A stretch of 64,000 bases of DNA from Treponema sp. (GTDB lineage Bacteria; Spirochaetota; Spirochaetia; Treponematales; Treponemataceae). The position numbers and the translations under genes are program-made. This document shows, in pieces, positions 42,905 through 50,785 of this stretch. The notes below the pieces were generated by a model. It was not told where the DNA came from. It worked only from the letters and a program-made list of their open reading frames with translations, and searched no databases. Within the stretch, counting starts at the first letter, position 1, and each line of letters starts with the position of its first letter. The stretch covers positions 70,168 through 134,167 of the forward strand of contig JAEDCT010000004.1 in the NCBI GenBank assembly GCA_016294035.1, given 5' to 3'.

Positions 42905-43609
42905 ATGTCATTTATTAATGAAATACTGATTGCCTGTTCAATCCCTGTTTTTTTTGGTTTCCTGGTTTTTCTTTTCCGTGTTTTTGGGAAGACTGGAATT
43001 TATGCCTGGCTCGTTCTTGAGGCAATTGCCGCAAACATTGAAGTTCTCATTCTTGTGAATGCATTTGGAATGGAACAGACCCTGGGCAATGTTCTTTTTG
43101 CATCAAGCTTTCTCGCCACTGACATTCTCAGTGAAATATACGGAAAGAAAGAAGCTTCAAAGGCTGTCTGGGTTGGAATCACGTCACTTATTATTTTTGT
43201 TGTAATCAGTGTAAGCTGGCAGTTCTTCACTGTTTCCGAGAATGATTTTTGCTCAAAGAGTATTCGCGAGGTTTTTGCTGTTACTCCAAGAATAATGGCT
43301 GCAAGTCTTCTCGGGTATCTTGTGAGTGAGCTTTACGATGTGTGGGTTTATCACAAGATATGGGAAAAGAGCACAAAATCAACAGGTGACAAGTCAAGGT
43401 ATCTCTGGCTTAGAAACAACGGTTCGACTCTTTCTTCTCAGCTTATTAACACACTGATTTTTACATTCCTTGCTTTTGCAGGAACCTATGATTTCAAGAC
43501 ATTGATTTCAATTGCAATATCAAGCTATGTGATTTATGTGTTTACATCACTTTTTGATACACCGTTTATTTATCTTGCAAGAAAGCTTGCCCCAAAGGTG
43601 AGGGATTAG
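42905..43609 (+). CDS. Queuosine precursor transporter (YhhQ/VUT family)
   Basis: The 234-residue protein has six to seven hydrophobic segments and the family marks of YhhQ/VUT (DUF165): ATDILSEIYGKKEASKAVW, FAVTPRIMAASLLGYLVSE and WLRNNGSTLSSQLINTLIF. Members import preQ0, preQ1 or queuine for tRNA queuosine modification. AGGAG at 42894-42898 precedes the ATG and lies in the tail of the predicted preQ1-I riboswitch, which supports the substrate class. It converges on the sigma factor gene. Confidence 0.92.
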   Translation: MSFINEILIACSIPVFFGFLVFLFRVFGKTGIYAWLVLEAIAANIEVLILVNAFGMEQTLGNVLFASSFLATDILSEIYGKKEASKAVWVGITSLIIFVVISVSWQFFTVSENDFCSKSIREVFAVTPRIMAASLLGYLVSELYDVWVYHKIWEKSTKSTGDKSRYLWLRNNGSTLSSQLINTLIFTFLAFAGTYDFKTLISIAISSYVIYVFTSLFDTPFIYLARKLAPKVRD

Positions 43610-43627
43610 TTTCTTCTTGAAAACAAT

Positions 43628-43677
43628 AATGCCATGGATCAGCTGATGGTAATAAGGCTTTTTCATGGCATTTTTTT
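43628..43677. terminator. Terminator between the transporter and sigma genes
   Basis: AATGCCATG (43628-43636) pairs with CATGGCATT (43664-43672), followed by TTTTT. It ends the transporter transcript and may act on the convergent gene too. Confidence 0.85.
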
Positions 43678-43698
43678 ATGAGTAGTGTCAGATTTGAT

Positions 43699-44511
43699 TC
43701 AGACTGTCTTTCTGGCAGCCTTTTCAAGTCTCTTCAGTGCCCTCATTTCAGTCTGTCTTACTGCTTCTGGACTTACACCAATAATCTTTGAAACTTCCCT
43801 GAGTGTTTTTCCTGACATTTCCTCATCAAAGTTGTAGCGATACCACAGAACCTTCTTTTCGTTTCCCGGAAGTGAGTCCATGAGCTCGTGAACAATTTTC
43901 TTTGTTTCCTTTGTGACAAGGAGGTTTTCAGGACTGTATGTTGTGTCTGAAATAAGATCTCCGATAGTGCATGAGTTTGCATCGTCCCCGGCCTTTACAT
44001 CCAGAGATGCCATAGTGTATGAATAATCCATTGTGGAAATAATCTTGTCCATCTCAATTCCAGTGAACAAAGACAATTCACTGACTGTTGCCTCTCGTCC
44101 GTTCTGCTGGAAGAAGTAAGCCTGGGCATTCTGAATTTTCTTTATCATCATTTCCTTTCTGTGAGGAATGGAGATGAGGGAAGAATGATTGTCTATATAT
44201 CTTAGAATGTACTGGGTAATCCATGGATAGGCATAGGTTGAAAAACGAGTCTGAAATGTGTGGCTGAATTTTCCTCCGGCAACCATAAGACCCATGTTTC
44301 CTTCCTGAATAAGGTCCATGAGGAATTCCGAATCCTTGCAAATCTTTGTGGCAATGCTGACTACCAGCTTGAGATTTGAGTTGATGAGCTTTGTAAGGGA
44401 AGCTTTGTCTCCTTTCTGGATTTTTACAGAAAGATCTTTTTCTTCTGCTTCATTCAGCAAAGGGTATTTGTTAATGGAAGCAAGGTAAGCCTTAATAGTT
44501 TGATTGTTCAT
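43699..44511 (-). CDS. Alternative sigma70-family sigma factor
   Basis: The protein (270 residues from the ATG at 44511) has sigma regions 1.2 to 4 but no region 1.1. Region 2 reads SNLKLVVSIATKI, DLIQEGNMGLM and FSTYAYPWITQYILRYI; region 3 has ATVSELSLFTGIEMDKI; region 4 ends with REVSKIIGVSPEAVRQTEMR. This layout fits group 2/3 (RpoS- or RpoH-like) factors rather than the housekeeping RpoD. An ATG at 44529 gives six more residues but would lie inside the possible -24/-12 element. No ribosome-binding site is seen for either start. Confidence 0.9.
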   Translation of the reverse strand: MNNQTIKAYLASINKYPLLNEAEEKDLSVKIQKGDKASLTKLINSNLKLVVSIATKICKDSEFLMDLIQEGNMGLMVAGGKFSHTFQTRFSTYAYPWITQYILRYIDNHSSLISIPHRKEMMIKKIQNAQAYFFQQNGREATVSELSLFTGIEMDKIISTMDYSYTMASLDVKAGDDANSCTIGDLISDTTYSPENLLVTKETKKIVHELMDSLPGNEKKVLWYRYNFDEEMSGKTLREVSKIIGVSPEAVRQTEMRALKRLEKAARKTV

Positions 44512-44524
44512 GGCACTAAATATA

Positions 44525-44541
44525 TGCATATATTATGCCAA
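44525..44541 (-). promoter_or_regulatory. Possible sigma54 (-24/-12) promoter of the sigma gene
   Basis: On the minus strand TTGGCATAATATATGCA has the GG-N10-GC spacing of sigma54 promoters (GG at 44539-44538, GC at 44527-44526). The start site would be near 44514, three bases before the ATG at 44511. A weak TATATT (44524-44519) could instead be a sigma70 -10, but no good -35 fits it. Confidence 0.4.
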
Positions 44542-44547
44542 GTGGTG

Positions 44548-44587
44548 AAATTTCCTATTTGGTCATTACGTGTTGATTAGGAAATTT
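44548..44587. repeat. 10-base inverted repeat upstream of the sigma gene
   Basis: AAATTTCCTA (44548-44557) and TAGGAAATTT (44578-44587) are perfect inverted copies with a 20-base spacer. The centre is about 53 bases upstream of the predicted sigma54 start. It may be an activator or repressor site. Confidence 0.5.
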
Positions 44588-44690
44588 TAATTCATTTAGA
44601 GAAAATAGAGATTCAATCAGGTGAATTTGGTCACGACTGACTGAATTTTATGTCAAAAATGTAAATTTTATTGGAAAATACAAAAAATCC

Positions 44691-44718
44691 TTGTGCATAA
44701 AAATATACACTGTATGAT
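44691..44718 (+). promoter_or_regulatory. Candidate promoter overlapped by operator 1
   Basis: TTGTGC (44691-44696), a 16-base spacer and TATGAT (44713-44718) point to the membrane gene at 44831. Operator 1 (44709-44730) covers the -10 and start site. Confidence 0.45.
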
Positions 44719-44730
44719 ATTTAGTACAGT
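44709..44730. promoter_or_regulatory. Operator-like dyad 1 (ACTGTA-N10-TACAGT)
   Basis: ACTGTA at 44709-44714 and TACAGT at 44725-44730 form a perfect dyad, extended by flanking C/G to CACTGTA/TACAGTG. The same architecture is repeated 32 bases downstream. Confidence 0.6.
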
Positions 44731-44740
44731 GACTTAGAGT

Positions 44741-44762
44741 ACTGTATAAAAAAAGATACAGT
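44741..44762. promoter_or_regulatory. Operator-like dyad 2 (ACTGTA-N10-TACAGT)
   Basis: ACTGTA at 44741-44746 and TACAGT at 44757-44762, with the same 10-base spacer as dyad 1. The outer bases extend it to TACTGTAT/ATACAGTA. The centre lies 32 bases from dyad 1, about three helical turns. Confidence 0.6.
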
Positions 44763-44793
44763 ATCTTGTCTTTCATGTACTTTTTTCTGTTCC

Positions 44794-44823
44794 TTGAATT
44801 ATTTGCTGTAATAGTGGTATACT
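44794..44823 (+). promoter_or_regulatory. Sigma70-like promoter at the 44831 start codon
   Basis: TTGAAT (44794-44799), an 18-base spacer and TATACT (44818-44823) end 7 bases before the ATG at 44831. The rest of this 319-base intergenic region holds the dyads, the upstream promoter and the sigma gene promoter. Confidence 0.5.
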
Positions 44824-44830
44824 TTCTGAC

Positions 44831-45424
44831 ATGGATGAAATGAACAGAATCAATGCTAGTGGCCGGTCAAGGATTATTCTTGGTGCCGGGTTTATTCTTC
44901 TGGTTTTGGGTATTGCTCTGTGCCTGAACGCTCTTTATGACGGAACCAGGCAGGGTATTTTCTTGCCTGTGACTTTATTTGTCGTCGGTGAATTTTTTCT
45001 CTATGTGGCTTTCTGTCTGTCCAGAAAATCCTTTCTCATTTCCCTTGGCTTCATGTTTATTTTTGATGGAGTTCTTTTCAGTGTTATTTCTCTTGGTTTC
45101 ACTGACTATACAATTTCCCAGTTGTGGCCGGTAATTGTCATCAATGCGGGGCTTTCTCTTGTTCCTGCAGATTTTTTCATTCATAAGAGACTGAGAACGA
45201 TTTTTCTTTTCCCGGCAATTCTCCTTTTGGGAATGGGGATTCTGTTCCTCATGTTTTCTTGTCACGTTATTCAGTGTTCTTTCATGGAATTTGCCGTTAT
45301 GGCAGCTCCTTTCTTTCTTATTCTTGTTGGTATTGTTCTTATTGGTATTTATATTGCCCAGCAGCTTAGAAAAAAAGATTTTCCCTACATGGAAGATGAT
45401 TCTGATATTACATCGGGCGATTAG
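44831..45424 (+). CDS. Small polytopic membrane protein of unknown function
   Basis: The 197-residue protein has about six hydrophobic segments paired as short hairpins (IILGAGFILLVLGIALCL, then GIFLPVTLFVVGEFFLYVAF, and so on to FFLILVGIVLIGIYIA) and an acidic tail (YMEDDSDITSGD). The layout resembles LiaF/DUF5668-type membrane domains, but this is not certain. No ribosome-binding site is present and the start lies 7 bases after a -10 box. The TPR lipoprotein gene follows after 6 bases, so the two are probably co-expressed. Two operator-like dyads lie upstream. Confidence 0.7.
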   Translation: MDEMNRINASGRSRIILGAGFILLVLGIALCLNALYDGTRQGIFLPVTLFVVGEFFLYVAFCLSRKSFLISLGFMFIFDGVLFSVISLGFTDYTISQLWPVIVINAGLSLVPADFFIHKRLRTIFLFPAILLLGMGILFLMFSCHVIQCSFMEFAVMAAPFFLILVGIVLIGIYIAQQLRKKDFPYMEDDSDITSGD

Positions 45425-45430
45425 TTTTTC

Positions 45431-47245
45431 ATGAGAAGGTTTCCTGGTTTTCTATTTATTCCACTTGCTCTCATTTCCTGCGGGTCAGCACCTGATCCGG
45501 ACCAGAATCCTTCTATGGCAGAAACTGATGCTGTAATTGAAAAAACGTCTTCTGAAGAAAATGTTTCCCCTGAAAAGGAATCTCCAGAAGTTCCTGCCGC
45601 CACGGAGCCGGATGCCAAAGAACCCCGTGAGAGTGTCATTAAGATTGCACCCAGGAACAGGGGATATTTTTCAGATATAAGTTCAAAAAACATGGATTTG
45701 GTTTGCAATGGAACCTATCAGAATTTAAGGCAGGCGGTGACTGCAATTCATAAGTCAGATGTGTCTTCCTATTCTGAAAGTGAAAAGACTGTTCTCTATG
45801 TTTCATCCGTAATTTCGTCCCTTGTCTGGCCTTCAGAGCGTGTGAACTGGTATGTTCCCGACATGAAAAATGAAAACCAGTACGTGGGGGCTGCGGGAAA
45901 TTCTCTCAGGGGCATCTATGACCTGAGTACCAGCAATTCTGATTTTCTGTCTGCAATTCTTCCTGTGCTTTCCATGATCAGGATTTCTGACAGGGAATTT
46001 TCCGAGTATGCCCAGCATGCCCACATGCAGATTGATGCCGCCTTAAAATTCCGGGATGATTCTGTTCTTGCCAATTATCTCAAGGGATGCCTGCTTGACC
46101 GTGAAGGAAAATTTCTTGAGGCTTCAAGGTATTTCAAGTCCTGTTCAAAGGCTGCTTCCGGTAGTATTGAAATAGCCGTTGCCATTGCCAGAAATGACTT
46201 CAAGATTGGAAAGCCTGAGGATTCCCTTGAAAAGGCAGAAAAATATTTGTCTGATTTTACAAACAATGTTTCCCTTCTTAAGGTTTGTGCTGATGCTTCC
46301 TATGCAATGGGTGACTATTCTAAAGCTGAATCCTATGTTGCCCGTGTTCTTTTGAGTGAGCCGGACAGTGTTGATTACATTCTCCTTAGGGCAAGGATTC
46401 TTATGGGGCGTCAGGATTATATCCGCACGTCATCACTTCTTGATGTCTGTTCCAGAATCGCACCTGAAAACAAGAACTATCTCATGCTCAGGTCTGAGCT
46501 TCAGCGTGAATGGAACAAGAATTCTTCTGCAGCCATTGAAACCTGCTCAAAGGCTCTTTCATTGTATCCTGATGATATTGACGTGATGGTTTTTGCTGCA
46601 AGAACGGCATCTGCAGTGTCTTCAAAGGTAAACGGCATGACGGCTGCTGAATTGTGTGAAAAAGTTCTTGGGGCAGATAAGGAAAATATTCCTGCAATGG
46701 AAGTGTATGTGGTGGAGCTTTCAAGAACAGGTGAGTGGAAAAAGGCCTATGACTTGAGCCGCGTCATAATTTCACGTCCTAAGGTTGATGACAGATCCTG
46801 GAGAAACCATGTGGATGTGTGCATTGGGCTCAAGCTGTTCCCGGAGGCGTTGAATGTGGCCCAGAAGCTGTATTCTGATGATTCTTCTTCGGAAGAAAAC
46901 CAGCAGTGCTACCTGAAGGCTCTTGTTGCTGCATCTCACAGACAGCAGTCTCTTGATATGATTTCCCGTCTTCTTCCGAAATCAAACCAGAAGATGAAGA
47001 GTTTTCTCTATTATCAGAGAAGTTATTTCGGGGCTACAGAGGAAAATGTGCTTTCTGACTTAAGATCCAGTCTTACTGCAAATCCTAGAAACAAGGATGC
47101 TCTTTTCCGCCTGTATGAAATTTATTACAGGAAACGTGACTGGCGTCGTGCCCAGTATTATCTAAAGCAGGTTGTTGCAATCGATCCTGCAAATCCAGAC
47201 TATCTTTCGCGAAATGCAGAACTGGACAAGCTTTTGCGCCGCTAA
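45431..47245 (+). CDS. TPR-repeat lipoprotein
   Basis: The 604-residue protein has a lipoprotein signal ending in LALISCGS (Cys17), an acidic Pro/Glu-rich linker to about residue 75, and then helical tetratricopeptide repeats for most of its length (for example SVLANYLKGCLLDREGKFLE, VCADASYAMGDYSKAESYVA and LFRLYEIYYRKRDWRRAQYY). It is probably an envelope scaffold; partners are unknown. It starts 6 bases after the membrane gene stop and likely shares its promoter and operators. Confidence 0.8.
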   Translation: MRRFPGFLFIPLALISCGSAPDPDQNPSMAETDAVIEKTSSEENVSPEKESPEVPAATEPDAKEPRESVIKIAPRNRGYFSDISSKNMDLVCNGTYQNLRQAVTAIHKSDVSSYSESEKTVLYVSSVISSLVWPSERVNWYVPDMKNENQYVGAAGNSLRGIYDLSTSNSDFLSAILPVLSMIRISDREFSEYAQHAHMQIDAALKFRDDSVLANYLKGCLLDREGKFLEASRYFKSCSKAASGSIEIAVAIARNDFKIGKPEDSLEKAEKYLSDFTNNVSLLKVCADASYAMGDYSKAESYVARVLLSEPDSVDYILLRARILMGRQDYIRTSSLLDVCSRIAPENKNYLMLRSELQREWNKNSSAAIETCSKALSLYPDDIDVMVFAARTASAVSSKVNGMTAAELCEKVLGADKENIPAMEVYVVELSRTGEWKKAYDLSRVIISRPKVDDRSWRNHVDVCIGLKLFPEALNVAQKLYSDDSSSEENQQCYLKALVAASHRQQSLDMISRLLPKSNQKMKSFLYYQRSYFGATEENVLSDLRSSLTANPRNKDALFRLYEIYYRKRDWRRAQYYLKQVVAIDPANPDYLSRNAELDKLLRR

Positions 47246-47276
47246 ATTTTTTTGTCCACGCCTTTGATTCTTTGTC

Positions 47277-47305
47277 TTGAAAGCACTCATGTATTTTGTT
47301 ATAAT
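47277..47305 (+). promoter_or_regulatory. Promoter of yajC-secD-secF
   Basis: TTGAAA (47277-47282), exactly 17 bases, and consensus TATAAT (47300-47305). A leader of about 35 bases with GGAAGGA precedes yajC. Confidence 0.8.
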
Positions 47306-47348
47306 CGGTTAGTATTTTAAACAAAAATTTTATCGCAGGAAGGATGAT

Positions 47349-47717
47349 ATGGTTTATTCTATGTTGACAGCAGCAGCTCCGGCAGATGCAGGACTTTTGG
47401 GTGGAGCTTCAATGTTCATGCCTTTGATTCTTATCATTGGTGTCATGTATTTTTTCATGATTCGCCCACAGAATAAGAAGCAGAAGGAACTTCAGAAGAT
47501 GCTTGATGCACTCAAGAAGGGTGACAAGGTAGTTACAATCGGTGGTATTCACGGAACAGTTAGTTCTGTTAAGGAAAATACAGTAGTTGTTAAGGTTGAT
47601 GACAGTGCAAAGATTGAATTTGACCGCAAGGCAATTGCTGCAGTAATTTCAGACAAGAAAAATAAAGAAGACAAGGCAGGATCAGCTGCCGAATCTGGAG
47701 ACAAAAAAGATGAGTAA
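47349..47717 (+). CDS. yajC: Preprotein translocase subunit YajC
   Basis: YajC is a small accessory membrane protein of the SecDF complex. The 122-residue protein has one membrane segment (MPLILIIGVMYFFMIRPQ) followed by the family core QNKKQKELQKMLDALKKGDK, VVTIGGIHGTV, and a charged tail. GGAAGGA precedes the ATG. Its end overlaps the secD start, as usual for this operon. Confidence 0.95.
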   Translation: MVYSMLTAAAPADAGLLGGASMFMPLILIIGVMYFFMIRPQNKKQKELQKMLDALKKGDKVVTIGGIHGTVSSVKENTVVVKVDDSAKIEFDRKAIAAVISDKKNKEDKAGSAAESGDKKDE

Positions 47718-49446
47718 AAAAAGTCGTCTTATTACGATCATTGCAGTATTGGCTGTATGTTTCGCCTTTCTCTGGCCAACAATCAGCTGGTATGCACTTA
47801 CTCCAAAAGAGGAGCAGGCTCTTGCCCTGAGCTCTTTGGAAAAAATCAAGGATTATTCTGGTGCAAAGGCTGCCGCAGATGTGGAGACTTTTATCCAGAC
47901 CATAAAGAATGCTCCTTCAACTCTTCTTACTAAGGATCAGGCATGGCTCAGAAAACAGGCAGAAAAGAATCTGGAGCTTGCCGGAAAACCTGTTGAGAAG
48001 CAGATGACTCTGGCAGATGCAGTTTCTTCCTTTGATTCAAAGGCAGAACTTTCAGATTTTATTGAAGGTATCTACAGAAAGCGCATTCTCAAGATTAAGG
48101 ATGCTTACAAGAATTCCGTAAAGCTTGGTCTTGACCTTTCCGGTGGTATGAATGTTATCGTTAAGGCAGACCTTGATGCAGTTCTTGCAAATCAGGCCGG
48201 CCAGAATGTAGACGAGCTTACATTGAAGTCAGATGCAATGGCTCAGGCTGTTGAAACTCTCACAAGCCGCATTGACCGCTTTGGTCTTTCTTCTCCAACA
48301 ATCCGTCAGCAGGGTGAAGATCATATCTATATTGAACTTCCAGGTTCAGCAGAAGCTGATCAGATTAACTCAATCATTCAGGGTCGTGGTATCTTGAACT
48401 TCCGCCTTACAGATGAGGAGGCAACTCAGAAGTTCCAGGAATATTATTTTCAAAACATGACAAACACTTTCGACAGCAAGGGAAATCTTATTGATCCTAC
48501 AATTATTCCTGAAGACTGCGAAGTTATGGGGCTTTACACAACAGATGAATACGGTCTTGATCAGAGACAGGGGTATCTCGTTGTAAAGAAAGAAATTATT
48601 CTTGACGGTAAGCATGTTAAGTCTGCTGATATCGGAACAGAGGAATTTTCTTCACGTCCACAGGTTAGCTTCACATTGGATAGTGAGGGTGCTGAAATCT
48701 TCGGAACATTCACGACAAACAATGTTGGAAAATATCTCTGTATCGTAAGTGATGACAAGATCAAGTCAAATGCAAGGATCAACGGACCAATTACAGGTGG
48801 AAGCGTTGCAATCACAGGCTTTGGAATTCAGGAAGCCCAGAACCTGAAAAAGGTTTTGCAGACAGCCTGGCTTGATGTTCCTCTTTCAGTTGAAAGCCAG
48901 CAGGTTATTGGTGCTTCCCTTGGTGATCTTGCAATCAATCAGGGTATCATGGCTATTTTCGTTGGTCTTGCTGCCATTATGGTTTTCATGCTTATCTGGT
49001 ATCATGGAGCAGGTATCAATGCCTGTGTTGCTCAGGTTCTTAACCTTTACATTATGTTCAGTATCCTTAGTGCCTTTAACCTTACAATCACACTTCCAAC
49101 AATTGCAGGTATGATTCTTACAATTGGTATGGCAGTTGATGCTAACGTAATCATTTTTGAACGCATCAAGGAAGAGCGTCGTCTTGGAAAAGACAGGGCA
49201 TCTTCAATAAATGCAGGTTTCAACAATGCATTCTGGGCAATCATGGACTCTAACATCACAACATTCATCGCTGCAATCTTTATGAGCCAGCTTGGTTCTG
49301 GTGCCGTTCAGGGATTCGCAGTCAGCCTTGCAATTGGTGTTGTATCAACAGTATTCACAGCACTCTTTGTTTCACGCCTTATGTTTGATTTCCAGACAGA
49401 AGTTATTGGAAAGAAGAACATCAGCATTGGCTGGGGGATTAAATAA
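47710..49446 (+). CDS. secD: Protein translocase subunit SecD
   Basis: SecD uses the proton gradient to pull proteins through SecYEG at the inner membrane. The 578-residue protein has an N-terminal membrane segment, the D1 motif LGLDLSGGMNVIVKAD, a large periplasmic P1 region and six membrane segments toward the C-terminus (MILTIGMAVDANVIIFERIKEE contains the conserved D-x-N region). The start overlaps the yajC stop by 8 bases and its stop overlaps secF by one base. It is full length. Confidence 0.96.
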   Translation: MSKKSRLITIIAVLAVCFAFLWPTISWYALTPKEEQALALSSLEKIKDYSGAKAAADVETFIQTIKNAPSTLLTKDQAWLRKQAEKNLELAGKPVEKQMTLADAVSSFDSKAELSDFIEGIYRKRILKIKDAYKNSVKLGLDLSGGMNVIVKADLDAVLANQAGQNVDELTLKSDAMAQAVETLTSRIDRFGLSSPTIRQQGEDHIYIELPGSAEADQINSIIQGRGILNFRLTDEEATQKFQEYYFQNMTNTFDSKGNLIDPTIIPEDCEVMGLYTTDEYGLDQRQGYLVVKKEIILDGKHVKSADIGTEEFSSRPQVSFTLDSEGAEIFGTFTTNNVGKYLCIVSDDKIKSNARINGPITGGSVAITGFGIQEAQNLKKVLQTAWLDVPLSVESQQVIGASLGDLAINQGIMAIFVGLAAIMVFMLIWYHGAGINACVAQVLNLYIMFSILSAFNLTITLPTIAGMILTIGMAVDANVIIFERIKEERRLGKDRASSINAGFNNAFWAIMDSNITTFIAAIFMSQLGSGAVQGFAVSLAIGVVSTVFTALFVSRLMFDFQTEVIGKKNISIGWGIK

Positions 49447-50687
49447 TGAAAACAGTTAAGAAATTCAGCAAGGCATTTCCAGTTTGTGCAGTCATCAGTT
49501 TCCTGATCATTGCTGCTGGTGTTGCTGGTTATTTTATTAAGGGAATCAACTACGGAATTGATTTTGTTCCTGGTTTGGTTGATGAAGTAAGAATTGCTCC
49601 TCCTGCAATTTCTGTTACATATTCCGGAACTGCAACTGCAAGTATTGAGGCATCTAACCTTGCTCTTGACGTTATCATCAGTGGTGCAGGTGCAGAAAAC
49701 GAAACAAAGTCATTTACATTTGGTCAGAATCCAACTGTAGGTGACATGGTAAAGGCTCTTAATTCTGTTGAAGGAATTAATGCAGTCTTGCTCAGCGGAG
49801 AGTCAAGTGATTCATACGGCTTGTATCTTGACAGTGCTTCTACATCCAGACTTTATTCAGATTCTGCACTGAAGCTCTATGTTGCAAAGGAAGACCCTTC
49901 TGTAAATATTGATACTGTGCGTGCATCTCTTTCTTCACAGAATGTTGTTGTAAAGGAACTTGGTGTTGATGGAAACAAGAGTTTCCAGATTCGTGCTGCT
50001 ATTTCTGATGATTCAGTTTCTGTAGAAAAACTTCAGGATGGAATCATGGCCAGCCTTCACGATAAGTTTGGAAGTGACAACGTTGCAATTGTTAAGACTG
50101 ATTTCGTAGGATCTCAGTTCTCAAATTCCCTTGCATACAAGTCAATTGCACTTGCCCTGGTAACACTCCTTATCATTTGGGGATACGCAACAATTCGCTT
50201 CCACTGGGACTTTGCTCTTGGTTCAATCATAGCTCTTGTTCATGACTGTCTCATTATGTTCACATTCATTTCATGGTCACAGATTGAATTCTCAACAACA
50301 ACATTTGCTGCAGTTCTCACTATCTTCGGTTACTCAATCAACGCAACTGTAGTTATTCTTGACCGTGTTCGTGAAAACATCCGCGTTGTTCAGACAAAGG
50401 ATTTCAGGGATATTCTTGATACAGCAATTACTGGAACTTTGAGCCGTTCTATTATTACAACAGTAACAACATTGTTTGCTTCCATTTCACTTCTTGTGTT
50501 CACAACAGGAAGCATCCGTGACTTTGCAGTTGTTCTTACGGTAGGTCTTATTTCTGGTTGTTATTCATCTATTTTCATCTCTGGTGGTGTAATTGCTCTT
50601 GCCCGCCGTCACTGGGAACCAGGTGTACATGCAAATCATGTTCGACCACATGAAAACAAGAACGTGATTTCAATGCCAGCAAACTAA
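49446..50687 (+). CDS. secF: Protein translocase subunit SecF
   Basis: SecF pairs with SecD. The 413-residue protein has an N-terminal membrane segment, the loop KGINYGIDFVPG (usual form GIDFTGG), a periplasmic region that is larger than in enteric SecF (about residues 45-220), and the C-terminal membrane domain with FGYSINATVVILDRVRENIR. It starts in the secD stop. A terminator follows, ending the yajC-secDF operon next to ispH. Confidence 0.95.
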   Translation: MKTVKKFSKAFPVCAVISFLIIAAGVAGYFIKGINYGIDFVPGLVDEVRIAPPAISVTYSGTATASIEASNLALDVIISGAGAENETKSFTFGQNPTVGDMVKALNSVEGINAVLLSGESSDSYGLYLDSASTSRLYSDSALKLYVAKEDPSVNIDTVRASLSSQNVVVKELGVDGNKSFQIRAAISDDSVSVEKLQDGIMASLHDKFGSDNVAIVKTDFVGSQFSNSLAYKSIALALVTLLIIWGYATIRFHWDFALGSIIALVHDCLIMFTFISWSQIEFSTTTFAAVLTIFGYSINATVVILDRVRENIRVVQTKDFRDILDTAITGTLSRSIITTVTTLFASISLLVFTTGSIRDFAVVLTVGLISGCYSSIFISGGVIALARRHWEPGVHANHVRPHENKNVISMPAN

Positions 50688-50743
50688 AACCGGACATTTT
50701 TTTAAATTGATTTTTTAGAGGTTCCAGAAAAATAGATAGTTTT

Positions 50744-50776
50744 AAGCCGTGACAGAAACTTGTTGCGGCTTTTTTT
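50744..50776 (+). terminator. secF terminator just before ispH
   Basis: AAGCCG (50744-50749) pairs with CGGCTT (50766-50771) and a T-run continues to 50776. The ispH ATG follows 9 bases later, at 50786. Confidence 0.75.
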
Positions 50777-50785
50777 GTTATATAT

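Noticed and set aside
43421..43460. tRNA-like GGTTCGACTC segment
   Set aside because: It lies in the coding sequence of the queuosine precursor transporter, and no cloverleaf can be drawn around it.
44519..44534. 16-base palindrome AATATATGCATATATT as an operator
   Set aside because: It is a low-complexity alternating AT palindrome that overlaps the putative -12 region; such sequence arises easily in AT-rich intergenic DNA.
44709..44762. LexA (SOS) boxes
   Set aside because: Half-sites resemble CTGT/ACAG, but the spacing is 12 bases between them rather than the 8 of the gamma-proteobacterial LexA box, so I treat them as unassigned dyads.
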